From: Microbacteriaceae bacterium
GTDB taxonomy: Bacteria > Actinomycetota > Actinomycetes > Actinomycetales > Microbacteriaceae
Length of the DNA stretch: 9,378 bases
Assembly: GCA_030840185.1 (NCBI GenBank)
Contig: JAUZFY010000214.1
Location: 1 to 9,378, forward strand
Direction of reading: 5' to 3'
Under the pieces are notes generated by a model that saw only the letters and a program-made list of their open reading frames with translations, was not told the DNA's origin and made no database searches. A program made the translations under genes and the position numbers. Position 1 is the stretch's first letter; the number at the start of each line of letters is the position of its first letter. Below, in pieces: positions 1-5,814 of this stretch.

Positions 1-2
1 GT

Positions 3-482
3 CGGGATGACTGGGCGGTACATGTGGCGCTTTGGGAGGACGGCGACCTGGTTGCAGGCGCGGTAGCCCTTCCCGGAATCGGCGCAGCGCTTTCGTCTGC
101 CGATCCCGCCCGTCCCGTTACCCGCCCCAGCCGTATTCGACTCGCGGTCTCGCGCAGCAGACCACCGAAGATCGTCGACTATTTGGCGGAACACCTCGAC
201 CTGGATCTTGTGCCGATGGGATCTGCCGGTTTCAAGACGACGGCGGTGGTCAGGGGGGACGCTGACGCGTACATTCATGCGGGCGGGCAGTTCGAGTGGG
301 ACTCCGCGGCTCCCGTCGCGGTGGCGAGACAGGCCGGCCTGTTCGCGAGTCGGATCGACGGTTCGCCGCTGAAATACAACCAAATCGACCCCTACCTTCC
401 CGACCTCCTGGTGTGTGCTCCGGCCAACGCCGAGCACCTCCTCGCCGCGATGAATAGCTACACGAAGGATGCCCGTGACTGA
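3..482 (+). CDS. cysQ: 3'(2'),5'-bisphosphate nucleotidase CysQ, 5'-truncated by window edge
   Basis: Hydrolyses 3'-phosphoadenosine 5'-phosphate (PAP), the by-product of PAPS-dependent sulfotransferases, to AMP; a cytoplasmic Mg-dependent enzyme of the inositol monophosphatase fold. The reading frame is open from base 3 and reads RDDWAVHVALWEDGD, an internal stretch of actinobacterial CysQ, so the gene begins upstream. A GTG at 24 lies inside this conserved stretch and is not a credible start. About 159 C-terminal codons are visible. The family's second metal-site motif is present as EWDSAAP (bases 294-314), followed by a conserved ASRIDGSPLKYN tail. The catalytic DPLDGT-type motif would lie upstream and cannot be checked. 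The stop overlaps the start of cysD, implying translational coupling. PAP removal next to a sulfotransferase fits a sulfation operon. A general inositol monophosphatase is the main alternative, but the CysD/CysN neighbours argue for CysQ. Confidence 0.92.
   Translation, partial: RDDWAVHVALWEDGDLVAGAVALPGIGAALSSADPARPVTRPSRIRLAVSRSRPPKIVDYLAEHLDLDLVPMGSAGFKTTAVVRGDADAYIHAGGQFEWDSAAPVAVARQAGLFASRIDGSPLKYNQIDPYLPDLLVCAPANAEHLLAAMNSYTKDARD
465..469 (+). promoter_or_regulatory. Ribosome binding site deciding the cysD start
   Basis: AAGGA lies inside the 3' end of cysQ, five bases upstream of GTG 475. It overlaps the alternative ATG at 469, which therefore has no usable upstream site. This favours the GTG start and an 8-base cysQ/cysD overlap. 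Confidence 0.6.
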
Positions 483-1395
483 GTTCCACGATGCCCCGCG
501 CTACGGGCTGAGCCAACTTGACTACCTCGAATCTGAGGCCATTTTTATCATTCGGGAGGTCGCGGCCGAGAACGAGCACCCGGCCATGCTCTTCTCGGGT
601 GGCAAAGACTCGATCGTCATGCTGCACCTCGCCGTCAAAGCATTCGCACCGGGCCCAGTGCCGTTTCCCGTCGTGCATATCGACACCGGCCATAATTTCG
701 CCGAAGTGCTGGAGTTCAGGGACCGACGGGTGGCCGAGCTCGGGATCCGGCTCGTGGTCGGGTCAGTGCAGGAGGCCATCGATTCCGGTCGGATCCGTGA
801 GGGGGTAGGGGGCTCACGCAACCGCATCCAGACTCCGGTCCTGCTGCACACCGCGGAGGTTAACGGGTTCACGGCCCTGATGGGAGGGGCGAGGCGCGAC
901 GAGGAAAAGTCCCGGGCGAAGGAACGCGTCTTCTCGTTCCGCGACGAGTTCGGCCAATGGGATCCCAAGGACCAACGGCCGGAACTTTGGTCGCTCTTCA
1001 ACGCGAGAATCAACCAGGGCGAGAGCATGCGGGTGTTCCCGATCTCGAACTGGACCGAGCTCGACGTCTGGCAGTACATCGCGCGCGAGAAGATCGAGGT
1101 GCCCTCCATCTACTACGCCCACGTTCGGAACGTGTTCCTGCGCAATTCCATGCTCTTCGCGGTGGATCGGCACCTTCAGCCGCGGTCCGACGAACCGGTG
1201 TTCACCGCGAAGGTGCGGTACCGCACGGTCGGCGATGCGACGCTCACCGCTGCGGTCGAATCCGAGGCTGACACGCCGGAGAAGGTTGTCATGGAGGTCG
1301 CCGGGTCGCGTGTCACCGAGCGTGGCGCGACCCGTGGAGACGACCGAGTGAGCGAGGCCGCAATGGAAGATCGAAAGAAGGAAGGGTACTTCTGA
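475..1395 (+). CDS. cysD: Sulfate adenylyltransferase subunit 2 (ATP sulfurylase small subunit)
   Basis: Catalytic subunit of ATP sulfurylase; with CysN it makes adenosine 5'-phosphosulfate (APS) and pyrophosphate from ATP and sulfate in the cytoplasm. Numbered from the GTG at 475 (306 aa), it has the PP-loop SGGKDS at residues 41-46, DTGHNF at 70-75, the arginine/lysine-rich GGARRDEEKSRAKER at 137-151 and FPISNWTELDVW from 188. It ends in the family's typical MEDRKKEGYF. Length matches the usual size of about 300 aa. An in-frame ATG at 469 would add two residues, but AAGGA at 465-469 would then run into the start codon; it sits five bases before GTG 475, so I prefer the GTG. The start overlaps the cysQ stop by 8 bases and the stop overlaps the cysN start by one base. 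All recognised motifs are intact, so it is probably active. Confidence 0.96.
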   Translation: MTEFHDAPRYGLSQLDYLESEAIFIIREVAAENEHPAMLFSGGKDSIVMLHLAVKAFAPGPVPFPVVHIDTGHNFAEVLEFRDRRVAELGIRLVVGSVQEAIDSGRIREGVGGSRNRIQTPVLLHTAEVNGFTALMGGARRDEEKSRAKERVFSFRDEFGQWDPKDQRPELWSLFNARINQGESMRVFPISNWTELDVWQYIAREKIEVPSIYYAHVRNVFLRNSMLFAVDRHLQPRSDEPVFTAKVRYRTVGDATLTAAVESEADTPEKVVMEVAGSRVTERGATRGDDRVSEAAMEDRKKEGYF

Positions 1396-2639
1396 TGGAC
1401 ATCTTGCGGTTCGCGACCGCTGGCTCAGTGGACGATGGCAAAAGCACCCTCATCGGGCGACTGCTCTTCGATTCGAAGGCTGTGTTCACCGATCAGCTCG
1501 AATCGGTCGAACGCACCAGCCAGTTGCGCGGCGACTTGTATACCGACCTCGCGTTATTGACCGATGGGCTGCGAGCCGAGCGAGAGCAGGGCATCACCAT
1601 CGACGTGGCCTATCGGTACTTCGCCACCCCTCGACGCAAGTTCATCATCGCCGACACCCCCGGTCACATCCAATACACGCGCAACATGGTCACCGGGGCG
1701 TCCACCGCGGACCTTGCCGTCGTGCTTGTCGACGCTCGTAAGGGTCTGGTGGAGCAGAGCCGGCGACACGCGACCATCGTGTCCCTTCTTCGGGTCCCGC
1801 ACATCGTTCTCGCAATCAACAAGATGGATCTGGTCGACTGGTCCGAGGAAGTCTTCGAGTCCATTCGCACCGAGTTCCTCGAATTCGCGACCCGGCTGGA
1901 CTTCACCGATGTCACGGTTATCCCGCTCTCAGCGTTGGCCGGCGACAACGTGGTTCGTCGGTCAAGCAACATGCCGTGGTACGAGGGGGCGTCGCTGCTC
2001 CATCATCTCGAGAACGTCTATATCGCGAGCGACCGGAACCTGACCGACGTGCGCTTCCCGGTGCAGTACGTGATCAGGCCGCAGAACGGCCGGGGCGACT
2101 ATCGAGCGTTTGCGGGGCAGGTGGTCGGAGGAGTTCTCAAGCCCGGAGATGAAGTGGTAGTGCTGCCAAGTGGCCTGCCGACCCGCATCCGCGCTATCGA
2201 TACCGCGGACGGTGAGGTCTTGGAGGCGTATCCGCCGATGTCGGTCACCATCCGACTCGACGACGAGTTGGATGTGTCGAGGGGAGACATGATCTGCCGC
2301 CAGCACAACCAGCCGACCGTCACGCAAGACATCGATGCGATGGTCTGCTGGATGGATGAAAGCGAGCTGAGGGCGGGCCAGAAGTACGCAATCAAGCACA
2401 CAACGAGAACGGTGCGTGCGCTCATCAATGAGGTTCAGTACGAACTCGACATCAATTCCCTTCACCGCTCCCAGAGCGCGGATTCACTTGGCCTCAACGC
2501 GATCGGTCGAGTTCGAATGAGGACGACTCAACCCCTCCTGGTCGATGCTTACCGACGCAACCGGAACACCGGGGGCTTCATCATCATCGACGAGGTGACC
2601 AACCGCACAGTGGGCGCCGGAGTCATCACCGATAACTAA
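1395..2639 (+). CDS. cysN: Sulfate adenylyltransferase subunit 1 (ATP sulfurylase GTPase subunit), not fused to APS kinase
   Basis: Regulatory GTPase subunit of ATP sulfurylase; GTP hydrolysis drives the unfavourable formation of APS by CysD. It is an EF-Tu-like translational GTPase with all G motifs visible: P-loop GSVDDGKS at residues 10-17, switch region around GITIDVAYRYF, DTPGH at 87-91, NKMD at 142-145 and SALAGDN at 179-185. Beta-barrel domains follow, and the protein ends in the typical GGFIIIDEVTNRTVGAGVI. At 414 aa it lacks the C-terminal APS kinase (CysC) domain found in CysNC fusions such as the mycobacterial one, and is somewhat shorter than E. coli CysN (about 475 aa). The start codon shares one base with the cysD stop (TGATG). 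AAGGAAGGG at 1378-1386 gives a strong ribosome binding site eight bases upstream. Making PAPS therefore needs a separate cysC, which is not in view. Confidence 0.96.
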   Translation: MDILRFATAGSVDDGKSTLIGRLLFDSKAVFTDQLESVERTSQLRGDLYTDLALLTDGLRAEREQGITIDVAYRYFATPRRKFIIADTPGHIQYTRNMVTGASTADLAVVLVDARKGLVEQSRRHATIVSLLRVPHIVLAINKMDLVDWSEEVFESIRTEFLEFATRLDFTDVTVIPLSALAGDNVVRRSSNMPWYEGASLLHHLENVYIASDRNLTDVRFPVQYVIRPQNGRGDYRAFAGQVVGGVLKPGDEVVVLPSGLPTRIRAIDTADGEVLEAYPPMSVTIRLDDELDVSRGDMICRQHNQPTVTQDIDAMVCWMDESELRAGQKYAIKHTTRTVRALINEVQYELDINSLHRSQSADSLGLNAIGRVRMRTTQPLLVDAYRRNRNTGGFIIIDEVTNRTVGAGVITDN

Positions 2640-2670
2640 GAAAATTCCGTACGCGAAAGAGGTTAGTACT

Positions 2671-3591
2671 GTGACCAGCAACGTGGCACCCGCAGGACAG
2701 GCGTTCCGACCAGCCAAGAGCCTGGTCAAGGCGGCGGGAAGTAACCTGTTTCGCGTGCTCGGTGCGGCCACGGCGAGTTCTCGACCGTTACCCGATTTTC
2801 TGCTGATCGGTACCAAGCGCGGCGGAACGACATCGCTCTACTACGACATTCTGAAGATGCCACAGGTCGGGACCCTGTTCCCCTCGGCCAAGCACCTTCC
2901 GAAGGCGAATGAGACAAAAGGTGTTCACTACTTCGATTCGAACTACTGGAGAGGCGAACGCTGGTATCGCTCGCACATGCCGACTAAGGCCGCGCGTTTG
3001 CGGGCCGAACGTGCGCTGGGAAAGCCGGTAGTGGTCGGAGAAGCCTCGCCGTACTACCTCTTCCACCCGCTCGCGGCCGAACGAGCGGCGGCTCTGGTTC
3101 CGGATACGCGGATCATCGCCTTGCTGCGCGATCCGGTGATGCGCACCTACTCGCACTGGAAGGAACGTCGGCGGAGCAACGCAGAACCGCTGGACTTCAT
3201 CGAGGCGCTCGAGGCGGAATCATCGCGACTCGACGGCGAGGAAGAGCGGTTGCGCAACGATCCCTCCTATTACAGTTACCCCCACGAGCAGCAGTCTTAC
3301 GTCGCGCAAAGCCGGTATGTGCGCTCCCTCACGCGGTGGGTCGAACTGTTCGGCCCCGAGAAGGTTCTGGTTCTGGCCAGTGAGGAGTATTACGCCGACC
3401 CGGCCGCAACCCTTGCCAAGGTGGCTGCCTTCCTCGGTGTGGATTACGTACCTGTGGCGGAGGCGGAGCACCTCAACGCGGCTGCCGGTGGGGATGTCGA
3501 CCCGGATACTCGTGCTCGGCTCTCCGCGCTCTTCGCCCAGGACAATGCCGACCTCGAGACCTTGATTGGTCGCCGTCTCCCTTGGGCATGA
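2671..3591 (+). CDS. PAPS-dependent sulfotransferase, heparan-sulfate-sulfotransferase-like
   Basis: Likely transfers sulfate from PAPS to a hydroxyl or amino group, probably of a carbohydrate; no signal peptide is seen, so it should act in the cytoplasm. The 306 aa protein has the 5'-phosphosulfate-binding loop GTKRGGTTSL at residues 47-56, GEASPYYL at 123-130 and the 3'-phosphate-binding segment LLRDPVMRTYSHW at 151-163 (R153, S161). KGVHYFD at 83-89 matches the segment that carries the catalytic glutamate in heparan sulfate sulfotransferases, but the corresponding residue appears to be Gly84. Residues 1-40 are a variable leader. The start is GTG, with AAAGAGG at 2656-2662 eight bases upstream and 31 bases after cysN. 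It overlaps the next gene by 4 bases. Position behind cysQDN, which supply APS and remove PAP, strongly supports a sulfation role. The acceptor is unknown; polysaccharide is inferred from the neighbouring Wzz/Wzy genes. Confidence 0.88.
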   Translation: MTSNVAPAGQAFRPAKSLVKAAGSNLFRVLGAATASSRPLPDFLLIGTKRGGTTSLYYDILKMPQVGTLFPSAKHLPKANETKGVHYFDSNYWRGERWYRSHMPTKAARLRAERALGKPVVVGEASPYYLFHPLAAERAAALVPDTRIIALLRDPVMRTYSHWKERRRSNAEPLDFIEALEAESSRLDGEEERLRNDPSYYSYPHEQQSYVAQSRYVRSLTRWVELFGPEKVLVLASEEYYADPAATLAKVAAFLGVDYVPVAEAEHLNAAAGGDVDPDTRARLSALFAQDNADLETLIGRRLPWA

Positions 3592-4505
3592 CCACCGGCT
3601 TTTCGCGCGCGAGCATCCGCTTCCCGGCCTTCCAACACATTTGGGTTCCGAGCAGTAGCCGCCGGGCCGCCGGTGCCGGGATCTCGATGTACTCGCCGTG
3701 CGTGGCACCGGCGATTCTGGCGCAGCGCGCACTGTACGTGGCCGTCCGGCTGCTCGGCCCGAAAATTCTGCCCGGTCGCCGCGAATCGTGGAGCGAGCCG
3801 ATTGAGGCGGACGCGTGGCAGATATTCGTTGACGAGTGGCGGGACTCCTTCGGCCCCTGGGACAGCGCGGCGCTCTATCGCCGGCCGCAACTCGGGCGCA
3901 CCGGGTGCACCCTGTTGCTGCTGCGGCGCGGTCGCGGCGTTGGTTTTGTCCGGATCTCGCCAGACTCCGCTCGGGTGGCTCGCGAGTTCCTCGTGATGAA
4001 GGGCGTGCATGCCGCGCGTCCCTCGACGTTCGCCATCGCCCGGCCGCTCGGCTGGGGAACGGAGGCCGGATGGTCGTGGCTTGGCACGGAATCTGTGCCC
4101 AACTATCCGCTCGGCGCGGTGAGGCGGCAATCGGTGCGGCATGCGGTCGCCGAGGAGATCTCGGCCATCCTCGACGGATTCCTTGACCGCCCCGCGGACG
4201 ACGTGCCTTCCGACTGGAGGGGCAGTCACGGTGACTTCGCGCCGTGGAATCTTCGCACCGAGCTATCCGGTCGCGTGCGAGTGATCGACTGGGAGGACGC
4301 GGCCTTCGCCCCCGCCAACGTCGACCTGCTCTACGGTGACCTGACCTCTCACTTGACCTTCGGCACGCCGCTGCCGCCATTGGCCAGTATGGACTCGGCA
4401 CGGTGGATAACCGAGGTCGTTCGACAGAGACTCGCGCCCGAGGAGGGTGCCAACTCCATCAATAGCCGCCTTCTCGAGCTCTTGGCGACGGTACCGGTCG
4501 CCTAA
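3588..4505 (+). CDS. Small-molecule phosphotransferase, APH/choline-kinase fold, substrate unknown
   Basis: Predicted ATP-dependent kinase of the aminoglycoside phosphotransferase/choline kinase superfamily, 305 aa from ATG 3588. The C-lobe has a clear Brenner-type catalytic loop HGDFAPWN (H214, D216, N221) and the metal-binding IDWEDA with D234, followed by the usual acidic, hydrophobic VDLLYGDL. The N-lobe is divergent: the strand that normally carries the ATP-binding lysine reads GFVRIS with R122, and E133 in the following helix could be its partner. The ATG overlaps the sulfotransferase stop (ATGA), so translation is probably coupled; a TTG six bases earlier is possible but less likely, and no good ribosome binding site is seen for either. 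Context suggests it phosphorylates a sugar or glycolipid of the same pathway rather than acting as a resistance enzyme. I do not recognise a named family. It converges with the wzy-like gene, 12 bases between stops. Confidence 0.75.
   Translation: MTTGFSRASIRFPAFQHIWVPSSSRRAAGAGISMYSPCVAPAILAQRALYVAVRLLGPKILPGRRESWSEPIEADAWQIFVDEWRDSFGPWDSAALYRRPQLGRTGCTLLLLRRGRGVGFVRISPDSARVAREFLVMKGVHAARPSTFAIARPLGWGTEAGWSWLGTESVPNYPLGAVRRQSVRHAVAEEISAILDGFLDRPADDVPSDWRGSHGDFAPWNLRTELSGRVRVIDWEDAAFAPANVDLLYGDLTSHLTFGTPLPPLASMDSARWITEVVRQRLAPEEGANSINSRLLELLATVPVA
4484..4502. terminator. Possible stem-loop between convergent operons
   Basis: GGCGAC (4484-4489) and GTCGCC (4497-4502) form a perfect 6-base stem around a 7-base loop, immediately before the stop codon of the phosphotransferase gene and just downstream of the stop codon of the minus-strand wzy-like gene. 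There is no T-tract on either strand, so it is not a canonical intrinsic terminator. Its place at the junction of two converging operons is the only reason to list it. Confidence 0.25.
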
Positions 4506-4517
4506 AACGGGGAGCGG

Positions 4518-5804
4518 TTACGGCAGGTGCGGTCGCGTCGCGGCAGTCGCCATCGCGCGATCGCGTTTGGCAATCGGCAACGGCGCGGCCAATTGATAGG
4601 GAGCCGGCAACATCGCTTCGTGCGGCACTCGTGTGCCGGGTTCCAGGAGGAGCGAGACGGTGAGGAAGATGAGAAAGGTGGCGCTCGAGTCAACGAGCCC
4701 GCTCTCGGTAAAGCTACGGATGAGCAGCATCACGAGCAGTGGCAGAGCAATTGGCTTGAGGCTCGATTGCCGCAGGCCCTCAGCTGTCGAGAACACTATC
4801 CAGATGCCGAGGAGCGCAGTGCCGATCAGGCCAGCCTGGGCGAGTACCGAAACCCAGCTGCTGTCGAGCACCTGTTCGTCGCGCCAGCGTTGTTGCACGG
4901 GCACCGTCTTGGCCGCCAGGCCGACGCCGATCCATTTCGCCCAGGAATCGAATGGCGTGGCAAGAACGGCATCCCAGGCCACCGTTCGCGAACTGAAGGT
5001 GGAAAGCTCTTGTACGCTCTGACCGCGCCCGAGGATTCGCGGCACGATGTCGGTGAACGCCAGCAGCAGGTAAGAAAGAGGCAGGGTGGCGATGGTCAAC
5101 ATGGCCGCCGACGTGGTTAGTCGCCGCGTGCAGAGGAACGCCAGCACGACCCCGAGCACGAGCACGATCAGGGTGGTGCGGGACTGCGTGGCAAAGACGA
5201 TGGCGAACATTGCCGCGAATGCCGCCGAATTCCACAGACGAACCCCGCGGCCGGCGATGTCGGCGGCAAGCCCGATTGCCGGTGCCGCGGCGAGTCCGGC
5301 CAGAACGTTCGGTGCCATATCGGGGAGTCCCCCGCCGAGACGCCCCAGTGAGAGTCCCTTCGCCGCGCCCGTGATCGCCGCCGCGGTGGCCACGACGCCG
5401 AGTGCGGCAAGAAGCGTGATAAGCACGACTCTCTGCGGAACTGACACGACAATCAGCACGACAGTCGCGGCGATGAGCGCAATACGGACCGAGAGCACAA
5501 CGGCGGCAACGGGCGACCCATTAGCGAAGGCCCCGAGCAGGGCGATGGCGACGATCAACGACAAGAGGCTCAGCGACCGCATACCGACACGGCCACGCGC
5601 CTTGGCAGTGAGGAACAGGGCCATCGCGCTGCCGAATGCCAGCGTTCCGATGGCCGCCTTTGCAAGGACGACGGGATCAACACCCCCGCCGTACAGGACG
5701 CCCTGACGCCAGGGGACCACGCTCATGACGAGAATGCACTGGATGGCGAAGACCAGCATCCACAAGCCCCGGGGGCTCAGATTGTGGCGAAGGGTTTTCT
5801 CCAT
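4518..5804 (-). CDS. Multi-pass membrane protein, O-antigen ligase/polymerase (Wzy-like)
   Basis: Likely polymerises, or transfers to an acceptor, lipid-linked oligosaccharide repeat units at the outer face of the membrane. The 428 aa protein is mostly hydrophobic, with about 10-12 predicted membrane segments (among them roughly 13-30, 43-66, 98-121, 125-148, 164-183, 209-225, 232-251, 316-340 and 373-388). The O-antigen-ligase-type core is visible: NVLAGLAAAPAIGL at 166-179, QSRTTLIVLVLG at 207-218, the loop FSSRTVAWDAVLATPF at 270-285, then WIGVGL and DSSWVSVLAQAGLIG at 314-328. Where WaaL ligases often have a His-Asn pair this loop reads DSSW, which leans towards polymerase. The ATG at 5804 gives a 10-base gap from the wzz-like stop; the frame is open further upstream but would then overlap that gene by about 100 bases. 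The ribosome binding site is weak, suggesting coupling. The C-tail from 390 is cytosolic-looking and basic. Confidence 0.78.
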   Translation of the reverse strand: MEKTLRHNLSPRGLWMLVFAIQCILVMSVVPWRQGVLYGGGVDPVVLAKAAIGTLAFGSAMALFLTAKARGRVGMRSLSLLSLIVAIALLGAFANGSPVAAVVLSVRIALIAATVVLIVVSVPQRVVLITLLAALGVVATAAAITGAAKGLSLGRLGGGLPDMAPNVLAGLAAAPAIGLAADIAGRGVRLWNSAAFAAMFAIVFATQSRTTLIVLVLGVVLAFLCTRRLTTSAAMLTIATLPLSYLLLAFTDIVPRILGRGQSVQELSTFSSRTVAWDAVLATPFDSWAKWIGVGLAAKTVPVQQRWRDEQVLDSSWVSVLAQAGLIGTALLGIWIVFSTAEGLRQSSLKPIALPLLVMLLIRSFTESGLVDSSATFLIFLTVSLLLEPGTRVPHEAMLPAPYQLAAPLPIAKRDRAMATAATRPHLP

Positions 5805-5814
5805 GGCTGTCAGT

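Noticed and set aside
475..1395. CysD as a DndC/phosphorothioation-type PP-loop protein
   Set aside because: Its motifs GGARRDEEKSRAKER and MEDRKKEGYF and the following cysN identify the ATP sulfurylase subunit; no dnd-like neighbours are present.
3220..4401. Long minus-strand open frame (393 codons) opposite the sulfotransferase and kinase genes
   Set aside because: Arginine/proline/serine-rich translation typical of antisense frames in high-GC DNA, no family resemblance, and it lies opposite two genes with clear motifs.
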